Shown: positions 35,192-43,540 of the stretch, piece after piece | Layout of the letters: every line of letters starts with the position of its first letter | How positions within the stretch are numbered: the first letter of the stretch is position 1 | Assembly (NCBI RefSeq): GCF_014647195.1 | Contig: NZ_BMOS01000011.1 | Coordinates: 2,858-66,857 of the forward strand | Reading direction: 5' to 3' | Source: Oceanobacillus indicireducens | GTDB lineage: Bacteria > Bacillota > Bacilli > Bacillales > Amphibacillaceae | Length of the DNA: 64,000 nucleotides | Position numbers and translations under genes: made by a program | Notes under the pieces: model-generated | Seen by the model: the letters and a program-made list of their open reading frames with translations, nothing else | Databases searched by the model: none | What the model was told of the DNA's origin: nothing

Positions 35192-36292
35192 TTACACATT
35201 AAAGCGGAAATGGATCACATCGCCGTCCTGAACAATATAATCTTTTCCTTCTAAACGGATTCTCCCGTTTTCTCTTGCAATTGCCATTGAACCTGCTTCT
35301 AACAAATCATCATAAGATACCGTCTCAGCACGGATAAATCCTCTCTCAAAGTCTGTATGGATAATTCCTGCTGCTTGCGGTGCTTTAATTCCTTTTCTAA
35401 ACGTCCAAGCGCGCACTTCCTGCTCACCTGCAGTAAAGTATGTGCCGAAGCCTAATAAATTGTAGGAGGCTTTGATAAGCTTATCAAGGCCTGACTCTGC
35501 AATGCCCAGTTCTTCTAGGAACATGTCCTTTTCGTCAGGATCCAGTTCAGCAATCTCTTCTTCAATTTTTGCACAAACGACTATGACTTCTGCATTTTCT
35601 TGCGCGGCATATTCTTTCACCTTTTGCACATTTTCATTCGCATCAGGGTCAGCAACTTCATCTTCTTTCACATTTGCAACATATAAGATTGGTTTGTTTG
35701 TAAGGAGATGCAGTCCTTTTACAATTTTATCCTGATCTTCATTGAATTCAACTGTACGTGCTGGCTGGTCATTTTCGAGTGCTTCTTTTAGCTTGGACAA
35801 TACTTCGAATTCCTGTAATGAATCTTTATCCTTCTGTCTAGCTAGCTTTTCCACCCGCTGATAACGTTTCTCTACGGTTTCCAAGTCTGCTAAGATTAAC
35901 TCTAGGTTAATGATCTCGATATCATCAATCGGATCGATTTTTCCAGATACGTGGGTAATATTCTCATCTTCAAAACAACGGACGACCTGACAAATGGCAT
36001 CCACTTGACGAATATGGGATAGGAATTGGTTACCAAGTCCCTCTCCCTTACTTGCCCCTTTTACAATTCCAGCGATATCCGTAAATTCAAATGCGGTCGG
36101 TACCGTTTTCTTCGGTTTTACAAGTTCAGTTAATTTATCTAGACGCTCATCAGGTACTTCGACTACACCGACGTTTGGATCGATTGTTGCGAACGGATAG
36201 TTTGCTGCTTCAACCCCTGCCTGTGTAATAGCGTTGAATAATGTAGATTTTCCAACGTTCGGAAGCCCGACGATTCCTGCTGTAAGGCTCAT
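35192..36292 (-). CDS. ychF: Redox-regulated ATPase YchF (Obg-like)
   Basis: The 366-residue protein starts MSLTAGIVGLPNVGKSTLFN with G1 'GLPNVGKST' and G3 'DIAGIVKGASKGEGLG'. The specificity loop reads 'NVKEDE' in place of NKxD, which explains the ATP preference of the family. A coiled insertion follows and the C-terminal TGS domain ('TFRKGIKAPQAAGIIHTDFERGFIRAE') ends with 'YIVQDGDVIHFRFNV'. YchF binds ribosomes and affects stress responses. Single gene with its own spacing. Confidence 0.97.
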   Translation of the reverse strand: MSLTAGIVGLPNVGKSTLFNAITQAGVEAANYPFATIDPNVGVVEVPDERLDKLTELVKPKKTVPTAFEFTDIAGIVKGASKGEGLGNQFLSHIRQVDAICQVVRCFEDENITHVSGKIDPIDDIEIINLELILADLETVEKRYQRVEKLARQKDKDSLQEFEVLSKLKEALENDQPARTVEFNEDQDKIVKGLHLLTNKPILYVANVKEDEVADPDANENVQKVKEYAAQENAEVIVVCAKIEEEIAELDPDEKDMFLEELGIAESGLDKLIKASYNLLGFGTYFTAGEQEVRAWTFRKGIKAPQAAGIIHTDFERGFIRAETVSYDDLLEAGSMAIARENGRIRLEGKDYIVQDGDVIHFRFNV

Positions 36293-36520
36293 TAAAATTC
36301 CACTCCTTAAGGATTTCTTTCGTGACGAACGCGTTCGTTACTCTAAGTATAGTATAAGTAATAGGAAAAGGAAAAAACTAAAAAAAGAAAAATAGGTAAC
36401 AAATCGTACCTACTTTTATCATTTGCGTGCAATATTTACGTTTTCCTAGACTACTCTTCTATTATCATACTATCTAATTCAGATATTTATCAAATTTAAT
36501 TCTTTTTCGGAAAAGTTAGA

Positions 36521-36547
36521 GGGACAAATGCTCCAATCCGCTGTCCG
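36521..36547. repeat. Degenerate GGGACA repeat after yyzM
   Basis: GGGACAAATGCTCC followed by CTGTCCG; the core is diverged but the family is recognisable. It lies a few bases beyond the yyzM stop. Confidence 0.55.
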
Positions 36548-36552
36548 TGAAT

Positions 36553-36747
36553 TTATTCAGCTTTCTCGAGGACTTTTTTCAGTTTTTTGGTAAATTCCCG
36601 GCGGGGGATCATGACGCTGTGATCGCAACCTTGGCATTTGATTCGGATATCCATACCCATACGGATGATCTTCCAGCGGTTTTCTCCACAAGGATGCGGT
36701 TTTTTCATTTCGACAATATCATTTAATGCAAACTCTTTATCCGCCAA
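36553..36747 (-). CDS. yyzM: DUF951 protein YyzM
   Basis: A 64-residue protein with 'NDIVEMKKPHPCGENRWKI', 'CQGCDHSVMIPRREF' and two cysteine pairs (C..C and CxGC), the DUF951 pattern. It may bind zinc; function unknown. Located between ychF and a permease as in other Bacilli. Confidence 0.93.
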   Translation of the reverse strand: MADKEFALNDIVEMKKPHPCGENRWKIIRMGMDIRIKCQGCDHSVMIPRREFTKKLKKVLEKAE

Positions 36748-36831
36748 TCTGATGCCTCCTTTTTCATTCGTACAACGTGAAATAGTCTATCTCTATTATA
36801 CCTATGTTTTAGTGTTTGTTACAATTAATAT

Positions 36832-37845
36832 TCACCTATTATTCTTCCCTATTGGATAAAGGAGTAATTTTACTAATATATATAAATTCAATATTCCGTA
36901 TAGTGGGTAAATAAAAGCAACAAGTTGGGTAAAGCTGATGAGACTGAATGGGAGCATAATCACTAACATAATCGTAGCCATTTTTAATAAAGAAAAACCG
37001 TATTTTTTATTTACTCTAGTAATCATTCCGAGTAAGGTCGCTGCAGCCGTTGTGTATATTGCAAGCCAAAGCATGAGCATCATCACGACGATTACAACTT
37101 GTCCATAATTATTAATGATTAAATAAAGCGGGATAGCAGGTAATTCCACTTGTTTGGCAAGCTCCGTTAAGCTTGTATTATAAATAAACGTGATAAACCC
37201 AAGAATGAGACCACTTGAAATCGAAGCAATATATATTTCCCCTTTGGATTTAATTCGATTGCCGATTGCCCCCAGAACGGCAATTAACGGTAAAATATTT
37301 AATGCAGTAAATGGAAAAGCGGCCGTCCAGTTATCCTGACTATCCCAATTACTTTGAAATGATATCTCTTCTCCTTTTATGAAAACAAGTAAAATAACAA
37401 AAAGCGCAATTATCAATAATGGCATTAATAATTGATTAATATTTAATAATTCACCAATTCCTTTACTAAAAATAATCATAAGACCTGCAAAAATAAAGAC
37501 AGTTCCCCACCAGAACGGGATTCCAAATGACTCAAACGTCGCCCCACTCCCAGCAATCATCACGACAGTTACACAAAAAAGATAAATGAAAATTAAATAA
37601 TCATAAACAACTGCCAACTTCTTTCCTGTTAATTGATGAAGAACTGGCACATAATTCGTACTCTGTAATTTATAACTGATATTTAAAATCGTTATCGTAC
37701 ATAATATAAAGAAACCCGTGAACAAAAGAATAGCAAGTCCACTTCCCGCACCAAAAAATTGCCAGATTTCCCTCCCAGACGCATAACCAGCCCCCATTAC
37801 TGCACCTGTTATTAGAAACATATTTTTCATCCCTGCACGAACCAT
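36832..37845 (-). CDS. YkvI-like membrane transporter
   Basis: A protein of about 337 residues with ten hydrophobic segments. The start 'KNMFLITGAVMGAGYASGREIWQFF' resembles YkvI-type proteins and has the unwound-helix glycine pattern of APC-superfamily amino-acid permeases. ATG 37845 follows a GGAGGA ribosome site; an upstream GTG overlaps that site. It is probably a sodium- or proton-coupled amino-acid transporter; substrate unknown. Divergent from yyaC. Confidence 0.8.
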   Translation of the reverse strand: MVRAGMKNMFLITGAVMGAGYASGREIWQFFGAGSGLAILLFTGFFILCTITILNISYKLQSTNYVPVLHQLTGKKLAVVYDYLIFIYLFCVTVVMIAGSGATFESFGIPFWWGTVFIFAGLMIIFSKGIGELLNINQLLMPLLIIALFVILLVFIKGEEISFQSNWDSQDNWTAAFPFTALNILPLIAVLGAIGNRIKSKGEIYIASISSGLILGFITFIYNTSLTELAKQVELPAIPLYLIINNYGQVVIVVMMLMLWLAIYTTAAATLLGMITRVNKKYGFSLLKMATIMLVIMLPFSLISFTQLVAFIYPLYGILNLYILVKLLLYPIGKNNR

Positions 37846-37923
37846 CCTTATTCCTCCGCTCACGATGTATAGTTTTCAGAAAAATGCCATATACTATACC
37901 AATATGTTTTTGGAGGATAAGCT

Positions 37924-38541
37924 ATGAATCAGAAACCGTCCGAGCAAAAGAATTTCAACTATCGAATTCACTATAATGAAGAACAAGTTATCGATAAAGT
38001 TAGCGAAAAGATTATTTCCTGGTTCCCTAGATTACCGCGCGAATACATTGTCGTCTGTATTGGAACCGACCGTTCGACTGGGGATGCGCTTGGACCTTTA
38101 ACCGGCACATTACTGACCGCAAAAAAACCACAACACTTTAATATTTATGGCACCCTCCATCAACCGGTTCATGCGACAAATTTAATGGAATATATCGCTG
38201 AAATTAAGAATAAGCATCGACATCCATTCATTATTGCAGTCGATGCCTGTTTAGGGAGAAATACGTCGATTGGGCATTTAATAACAGGTATTGGACCTTT
38301 AAAGCCTGGTGCAGCTTTAAAGAAAGCACTACCGGAGATTGGGGATATTCATCTTATAGGGGTTGTGAACTCTGGTGGTTTTATGGATCACGCAGTTTTA
38401 CAAAGCACAAGATTATCGATGGTGATGGACATGGCGGAAACGATCGCTGAATTACTTAATATCATCGATCAACAACTAAGTCCTAGTTTTATCCGCCCTG
38501 CTGTACTACGCAATCATCCGGAAAGAAATCAAATGATTTAA
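37924..38541 (+). CDS. yyaC: Sporulation-associated YyaC, putative protease
   Basis: The 205-residue protein has 'IVVCIGTDRSTGDALGPLTG' near residue 42 and 'FIIAVDACLGR' near 100. These are the motifs shared with germination protease/hydrogenase-maturation-like peptidases (DUF1256). It is found only in spore formers. The conserved Asp residues are present. It sits next to the parS/spo0J region as in B. subtilis, and ATG 37924 follows GGAGGATAAGCT. Sporulation-specific expression is expected, though no sigma-dependent promoter is clear. Confidence 0.93.
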   Translation: MNQKPSEQKNFNYRIHYNEEQVIDKVSEKIISWFPRLPREYIVVCIGTDRSTGDALGPLTGTLLTAKKPQHFNIYGTLHQPVHATNLMEYIAEIKNKHRHPFIIAVDACLGRNTSIGHLITGIGPLKPGAALKKALPEIGDIHLIGVVNSGGFMDHAVLQSTRLSMVMDMAETIAELLNIIDQQLSPSFIRPAVLRNHPERNQMI

Positions 38542-38656
38542 TATCATTTACCCTACTCTTCCTTGATTTCAACTTTATTTATTTGTATTCTCTTGTTAGA
38601 GTCATAGATAATAGTACACTTTATTATCTAAAAAAACTCTGACTGGAGGTTTTATC

Positions 38657-38917
38657 ATCAATATAGAATGGGTAGTTATCGTTTCATTAATCATGAACGG
38701 TGTTCTTCTTCTGCTTATTTATGGACAAAGTAAACAAATAAATCGATTGGAGGAGCAGAACAAACAATCGCTTCACATAGAGAATGATGAGGAATTCATT
38801 CAATCGGTAAAAGAAAAGATTGCCACGGTTGGCGATGTGAAAACTGTAAAGTATGTACGTGAGGAAAAAGGTCTCTCGTTAATTGATGCTAAAAAATTCG
38901 TAGATCAGTTAAAATAG
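38657..38917 (+). CDS. Membrane-anchored L7/L12 C-terminal-like small protein
   Basis: The 3' half ('IATVGDVKTVKYVREEKGLS', then 'LIDAKKFVDQL') resembles the C-terminal domain of ribosomal protein L7/L12. The N-terminus is one hydrophobic helix ('VVIVSLIMNGVLLLLIYG'). The ATG at 38693 cuts this helix in half. The strong GGAGG site at 38645-38649 is seven bases before an ATC at 38657, and no ATG, GTG or TTG occurs there. The full product would be 86 residues. Such proteins are widespread in Bacilli without known function. A bidirectional terminator follows. Confidence 0.65.
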   Translation: MNIEWVVIVSLIMNGVLLLLIYGQSKQINRLEEQNKQSLHIENDEEFIQSVKEKIATVGDVKTVKYVREEKGLSLIDAKKFVDQLK

Positions 38918-38958
38918 ACAAAAAATAGAGCCACATTGTATAGTGACTCTATTTTTGT
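38918..38958. terminator. Bidirectional terminator
   Basis: AAAAATAGAGCCAC pairs with GTGACTCTATTTTT between converging genes. Confidence 0.85.
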
Positions 38959-38972
38959 CTATCTTATGTAAT

Positions 38973-39680
38973 CTAAAACAATTGAAAAGCATAATAAATC
39001 AGTACAACAAGTAATAGTGCAGGCATTAAGTTGGCAACTCGGATTTCTTTGATTTTCAATAAATTTAAACCGATTGCAACAATCAGCAAACCCCCGACCG
39101 ATGTTATTTCAAGTATTAATCCTTCCAGCATAGCTTCTGGCACCCACTTTTCAATCTGGGTAGCAAATAAAGTAATCGCACCTTGGTATAGTATAAGCGG
39201 GATAACGGAAAAGAGAACGCCAAATCCTAATGTCGTCGTTAAAACGAGTGCTGTAAAACCATCAATAATACCTTTTGTAATAAGAACTTCATGGTCTCCC
39301 CTTATTCCACTATCAAGTGCTCCAATTATCGCCATCGCACCGATACAGAAAATCATCGTTCCTGTAATAAATCCTTGAGAAACACTGATTGTATCATTTT
39401 TTGTCGTGAATTTACTTCCTAACCACATACCCAATCTGTTTAAAGCATCCTCTATCCGAAAGAACTCCCCTATTATTGCACCAAACAATAAAGAAATGAG
39501 GACAATTACAATATTCTCAGTGGAAAAGGCCATTTGTAAACCAATCAAGATAACAGCAAGCCCAATCCCGTGCATAACCGTTTCTTTATATTTCTCTGGA
39601 ATGCGAGTAAAAAACATCCCAAAAATACTTCCGATTACAATTAATAATCCATTCACAATTGTTCCAAACAGTACCATCAT
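38973..39680 (-). CDS. DUF554 family membrane protein
   Basis: A 235-residue protein with about six membrane helices: 'LFGTIVNGLLIVIGSIFGM' at the start, 'GFITGTMIFCIGAMAIIGAL' near 107 and 'KGIIDGFTALVLTTTLG' near 135 are DUF554 (YdfK-like) motifs. The family is conserved in Firmicutes and resembles small transporters; no substrate is established. Two parS-like sites lie between it and spo0J. Confidence 0.92.
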   Translation of the reverse strand: MMVLFGTIVNGLLIVIGSIFGMFFTRIPEKYKETVMHGIGLAVILIGLQMAFSTENIVIVLISLLFGAIIGEFFRIEDALNRLGMWLGSKFTTKNDTISVSQGFITGTMIFCIGAMAIIGALDSGIRGDHEVLITKGIIDGFTALVLTTTLGFGVLFSVIPLILYQGAITLFATQIEKWVPEAMLEGLILEITSVGGLLIVAIGLNLLKIKEIRVANLMPALLLVVLIYYAFQLF

Positions 39681-39702
39681 TTACACCTTCATGTTATTTA
39701 CT

Positions 39703-39718
39703 TGTTCCACGTGGAACA
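39703..39718. promoter_or_regulatory. parS-like site
   Basis: TGTTCCACGTGGAACA, a perfect palindrome, differs by one base from the B. subtilis form TGTTCCACGTGAAACA. Confidence 0.8.
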
Positions 39719-39746
39719 TAAAAAGAAATGCTTACACCTATCCGAA

Positions 39747-39762
39747 TGTTTCACGTGGAACA
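39747..39762. promoter_or_regulatory. parS-like site
   Basis: TGTTTCACGTGGAACA is the reverse complement of the consensus TGTTCCACGTGAAACA and is therefore a perfect parS in inverted orientation. It is 28 bases from the preceding site. Confidence 0.85.
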
Positions 39763-39846
39763 TCTTTAATGATCAGTTCACTTTTAAAGATTGCCTTTGG
39801 GCTGACCGCCTTTGATCCTTACGTGATTTTCATTTAAATGGATAAA

Positions 39847-39875
39847 GAAGGACCAACAATGGAGTCGTTGGTCCT
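39847..39875 (-). terminator. Terminator of soj-spo0J
   Basis: AAGGACCAAC pairs with GTTGGTCCTT after the spo0J stop, followed by CTTTAT on the minus strand. Confidence 0.8.
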
Positions 39876-39880
39876 TCCTC

Positions 39881-40717
39881 TTATTTTTCAAGAAATTCGA
39901 TGATGCGTTGCAAATCATCATCATTGTAAAATTCAATTTCAATTTTACCTTTTTTCTTTCCTTGTTTTATCGTGACAGATGTTCCTAACCGATCACGCAG
40001 AATTGCTTCTCGTTCTTGAATAAATACGTTTTTCTTCGGTTTTTCCTTGCGCACCTGCTTCTTCTCATTTAATTCTATGACAAGTTTTTCCACTTGCCTT
40101 ACATTCAGCTTCTCTTTACGGATTTTATCAACAAGCTGCATTAATTTACCTTTATCTTTTAAACCAATTAATGCTTTGCCATGGCCCATGGACAACTCAC
40201 CATTATTAATATAAGCAACAACTTGTTCCGGCAAAGATAATAATCGAACAGTATTAGCAATGTGGGACCTGCTCTTCCCAAGACGTTTTGACAATTCTTC
40301 TTGAGTGATTTTGAGCTCATCCATTAGATTGCGATAAGCATGGGCTTCTTCTATCGGAGTCAAATCTTCCCGCTGCAAGTTCTCTAGCAAAGCAAGTTCC
40401 ATCATTCGCTCATCGGAAAGTTCTTTTACGACGACTGGAATAGTTTCCATGCCAGCTTCTTTCGCTGCACGAAATCGTCTCTCCCCTACTACGATTTCAT
40501 AACCTTTGATGCTTTTTCGTACAATTAAAGGCTGGATAATTCCGTATTCTAAAATACTTGTCTTTAACTCTTCAATCGCATCCGCATGAAATGTTTTCCT
40601 TGGTTGATACGGATTTGGGCGACATTCACTGATTGCTATTTCTTCGACCCTATGTTCTTCTTGCTCACCCATATCGGGAAAGTACACTTCTAGACCTCTA
40701 CCCAACCCTTTCGCCAC
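39881..40717 (-). CDS. spo0J: Chromosome-partitioning protein Spo0J (ParB)
   Basis: The 278-residue protein has the ParB N-terminal CTPase domain ('NPYQPRKTF', then 'GYEIVVGERRFRAAKEAGM' and 'ENLQREDLTPIEEA'). A helix-turn-helix follows ('TQEELSKRLGKSRSHIANTV'), and then a C-terminal dimerisation domain. It loads on parS, slides as a CTP-dependent clamp, and recruits condensin; it also governs Soj. Its start overlaps soj by 20 bases. Three parS sites flank the region. Confidence 0.96.
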   Translation of the reverse strand: MAKGLGRGLEVYFPDMGEQEEHRVEEIAISECRPNPYQPRKTFHADAIEELKTSILEYGIIQPLIVRKSIKGYEIVVGERRFRAAKEAGMETIPVVVKELSDERMMELALLENLQREDLTPIEEAHAYRNLMDELKITQEELSKRLGKSRSHIANTVRLLSLPEQVVAYINNGELSMGHGKALIGLKDKGKLMQLVDKIRKEKLNVRQVEKLVIELNEKKQVRKEKPKKNVFIQEREAILRDRLGTSVTIKQGKKKGKIEIEFYNDDDLQRIIEFLEK

Positions 40718-41471
40718 TCTGCATCACTTCCTTTGCTAATTCAAGATACACTTCTGCTCCCTTTGACTTCGGATCATAGTTTATAATTGGCTGGCCGTGA
40801 CTCGGTGCTTCACTCAATCTTATATTTCGTGGAATGATAGATTTATACACCTTTTCCTGGAAATATTTTTTCACTTCGGCTACGACTTCAATTCCAAGGT
40901 TTGTTCGTGCATCAAGCATTGTTAGTAAAACACCTTCAATCATCAAATGCTTGTTTAAATGCTTCTGTACAAGTCTAATGGTGTTTAAGAGCTGACTTAA
41001 CCCTTCTAAAGCGTAATACTCACATTGTACTGGAATGATGACGGAGTTGGAGGCGGTTAATGCGTTAAGCGTAAGAAGACCTAATGATGGTGGACAATCG
41101 ATAATGATATAATCATATTCATCTTGAAGTTGTTCTAATGCTTTACTCAACCGCATTTCTCTCGACATAATCTGTACTAACTCTATTTCTGCTCCAGCAA
41201 GTTGAATCGTTGCAGGTATTATATCTAAGTTGACCATATCAGTGGAAACAATTACATCTTCTGCAGGAACTTCTTCAACAAGTACGTTATAAATACAGTG
41301 CGACACATCGGCTTTATTAACCCCTACCCCACTTGTTGCATTACCTTGTGGGTCTGTATCGATCAGAAGAACTTTATTTCCTAAAGAAGCCAGTCCCGCG
41401 CTCAAGTTGACTGAAGATGTAGTTTTTCCGACGCCACCTTTTTGATTTGCGATGGACATTATTTTTCCCAT
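40698..41471 (-). CDS. soj: Chromosome-partitioning ATPase Soj (ParA)
   Basis: The 257-residue ParA ATPase has the deviant Walker A 'KGGVGKTTSSVNLSAGLA' at residues 11-28 and 'YIIIDCPPSLGLLTLNAL' near 115. It dimerises on DNA with ATP and, depending on its state, inhibits or activates DnaA; Spo0J stimulates its ATPase. It forms an operon with spo0J, and the gene order noc-soj-spo0J agrees with Bacillus. Confidence 0.97.
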   Translation of the reverse strand: MGKIMSIANQKGGVGKTTSSVNLSAGLASLGNKVLLIDTDPQGNATSGVGVNKADVSHCIYNVLVEEVPAEDVIVSTDMVNLDIIPATIQLAGAEIELVQIMSREMRLSKALEQLQDEYDYIIIDCPPSLGLLTLNALTASNSVIIPVQCEYYALEGLSQLLNTIRLVQKHLNKHLMIEGVLLTMLDARTNLGIEVVAEVKKYFQEKVYKSIIPRNIRLSEAPSHGQPIINYDPKSKGAEVYLELAKEVMQSGERVG

Positions 41472-41612
41472 GTTGACACCTACCTAAAAAATATACTATT
41501 TATTTTATCATTAAATACTAGAGTTAGACTATTAATTTATTAATCTTATAGAAATTGATTCGAACTTACTAGTGAATAATCGAGTGGATTAAGCTGCTTA
41601 AATTCTTGCAGA

Positions 41613-41643
41613 AATACCCATCTCAAGCGAAAAGATGGGTATT
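41613..41643 (-). terminator. Probable terminator of noc
   Basis: AATACCCATCT pairs with AGATGGGTATT between noc and soj; the T-run is short, so it may be weak. Confidence 0.6.
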
Positions 41644-41674
41644 CTAAATGGATACAAGCAATTTACAAGTATCA

Positions 41675-42535
41675 TTACTGATTATTTTTCGGAATTTTAA
41701 TCGTAATTTGATAGTAGTCATCCATCTCCTGCTCATTCGATTCGACTTTGACTCCGGTATCGGAAACCATCGAGAGGGATTGACGGATCGTGTTCATTGC
41801 AATGCGGATATCTTTATTAATTCCTTTTAATTGGGCCCGTTTCCGTTTCGGGGCTTCATTTTTCTCATTCAATGCAGCTATTCTTTCTTCCGTCTGTTTC
41901 ACATTCAGGTCTTGTTCGATAATCAACTGCAGAATTTCCAATTGCTTTGTTTCGTCTTTCACTTTAATAAGCGCCCGTGCATGTCTTTCAGTTATCACTT
42001 TTTGTAAAAGCGCTTTTTGAACAGGTTCAGGTAACTTTAACAATCTTAATTTATTTGCGATCGTTGATTGATTTTTACCTAAACGTTGTGCAAGTGCTTC
42101 TTGTGTCAAGGAATGAAGCTCCAATAATTGGGCATATGCCCTTGCCTCCTCAATAACTGTAAGCTCCTCCCGCTGAAGGTTCTCAATTAAAGCTACAGAA
42201 GCCGTTTCCGTATCGGACATTTCACGAATGATTGCTGGTATTTGCTCCCATTCCAGGAAAGTTACCGCTCGCCATCTACGCTCACCAGCAATGAGTTCGT
42301 ATCGTTCCCCATCCAGCTTTCTTACAACAATTGGCTGAATCATTCCATGCGTGTGAATGGTTTGCGCTAATTCTTGTATCTTTTCATCATCGAAAATCGT
42401 TCTTGGTTGAAATCGGTTTGGTTCAATTTTTTCAACTTCTAATTCGATGACTTCATTAGGGTGGAATTCTGTTTCTTCAGCCTTCGAATTCGATTTATCC
42501 CCTATTCCAAAAAACCGATTAAAAGGACTCACCAC
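41675..42535 (-). CDS. noc: Nucleoid occlusion protein Noc
   Basis: A 286-residue ParB-like protein. It starts '[16 protein letters not shown]', the amphipathic N-terminal helix that binds the membrane in Noc. The ParB domain ('[20 protein letters not shown]', 'GERRWRA', '[14 protein letters not shown]') and a helix-turn-helix ('[20 protein letters not shown]') follow. Noc prevents septum formation over the chromosome. It is distinguished from Spo0J by the N-terminus and position next to rsmG. Start GTG 42535 follows AGGTGGTG. Confidence 0.95.
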   Translation of the reverse strand: MVSPFNRFFGIGDKSNSKAEETEFHPNEVIELEVEKIEPNRFQPRTIFDDEKIQELAQTIHTHGMIQPIVVRKLDGERYELIAGERRWRAVTFLEWEQIPAIIREMSDTETASVALIENLQREELTVIEEARAYAQLLELHSLTQEALAQRLGKNQSTIANKLRLLKLPEPVQKALLQKVITERHARALIKVKDETKQLEILQLIIEQDLNVKQTEERIAALNEKNEAPKRKRAQLKGINKDIRIAMNTIRQSLSMVSDTGVKVESNEQEMDDYYQITIKIPKNNQ

Positions 42536-42588
42536 TAGTTGACACCACCTTACATACTTTTACGCTAAATTAGTGCATGATGTTAAAA

Positions 42589-42604
42589 TGTTCCACGTGA
42601 AACA
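42589..42604. promoter_or_regulatory. parS site upstream of noc
   Basis: TGTTCCACGTGAAACA matches the B. subtilis parS consensus exactly and lies between rsmG and noc. Confidence 0.92.
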
Positions 42605-42738
42605 TTTTATCTTACTCTATGAGTCTCTGATCTCTCTATCTTCTAATATTCTACCATAATTACGTAATAAAAGGACCTATTTCGTAATATTTATACGTGT
42701 TCCATTAATAAAGTACAATCTAACCGTATCCCTATCTG

Positions 42739-42779
42739 GAAAAAAAGAATTGCCCACTAATGTTCATCAGCGGGCAAAA
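42739..42779 (-). terminator. Terminator of rsmG
   Basis: TTGCCCGCT pairs with AGTGGGCAA and is followed by TTCTTTTTTT on the minus strand. Confidence 0.85.
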
Positions 42780-42782
42780 GTT

Positions 42783-43499
42783 TTATTCGATTGGATTTTT
42801 ATTCGGTGTGCCAGGTTTGCGTGGATATTTCTTCGGTGTTTTTCTACGTTTTTCAATCCAATAGATTGTTCTTTCGCTATCTTCTTGTGGCAATGTGAAC
42901 GTTTTTTGATCAATTGTTTTGCCACCGAATAATTCAATTGCATTTTTTGCAATTTCGAGTTCCTCTTCAGCCTGAGCTCCTTTTAAAGCAACGAATATAC
43001 CGTTTTTCTTCACTAGTGGTAAGCAAAGTTCACTTAATACGGACATTCTTGCAACAGCGCGGGCCGTTACAATATCATAATTCTCCCGGAACTTTGCATT
43101 CTTCCCGAAACTCTCTGCGCGATCATGGTAAAAAGATACGCCTTCAAGATCTAGCGCAGTAGCAAGATGATTCAGGAAGACAATTCGTTTTTGTAAGGAA
43201 TCCACGATTGTTACTTTCAATTGCGGGAAGCAAATTTTTAATGGAATGCTGGGAAATCCCGCTCCAGCACCTATATCGCAAATTGTTTGTTCACCGGAAA
43301 AATCTTGATAGAATGCAGGAGTAATTGAATCATAAAAATGCTTCAAATAAACCTCCTCTTCAGCGGTAATTGCTGTAAGGTTCACTTTTTCATTCCATTC
43401 CACCAAGGTTTCGTAATAAATAGCGAATTGATTCATCTGTTCAGCGGTTAATTCAATCCCCTGCTCCGAGAGTGCTTGTCGAAACTGTTCTGGATTCAT
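42783..43499 (-). CDS. rsmG: 16S rRNA (guanine527-N7)-methyltransferase RsmG
   Basis: The 238-residue protein has the AdoMet motif '[17 protein letters not shown]' near residue 72 and '[20 protein letters not shown]' near 150. It methylates G527 of 16S rRNA; loss gives low-level streptomycin resistance in other bacteria. The C-terminus is basic ('[19 protein letters not shown]'), usual for Bacilli. It follows mnmG by 41 bases. Confidence 0.97.
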   Translation of the reverse strand: MNPEQFRQALSEQGIELTAEQMNQFAIYYETLVEWNEKVNLTAITAEEEVYLKHFYDSITPAFYQDFSGEQTICDIGAGAGFPSIPLKICFPQLKVTIVDSLQKRIVFLNHLATALDLEGVSFYHDRAESFGKNAKFRENYDIVTARAVARMSVLSELCLPLVKKNGIFVALKGAQAEEELEIAKNAIELFGGKTIDQKTFTLPQEDSERTIYWIEKRRKTPKKYPRKPGTPNKNPIE

Positions 43500-43540
43500 C
43501 TAAAGATTACGCTCCTTTACACTCGTGTTAACGTGCTTGT

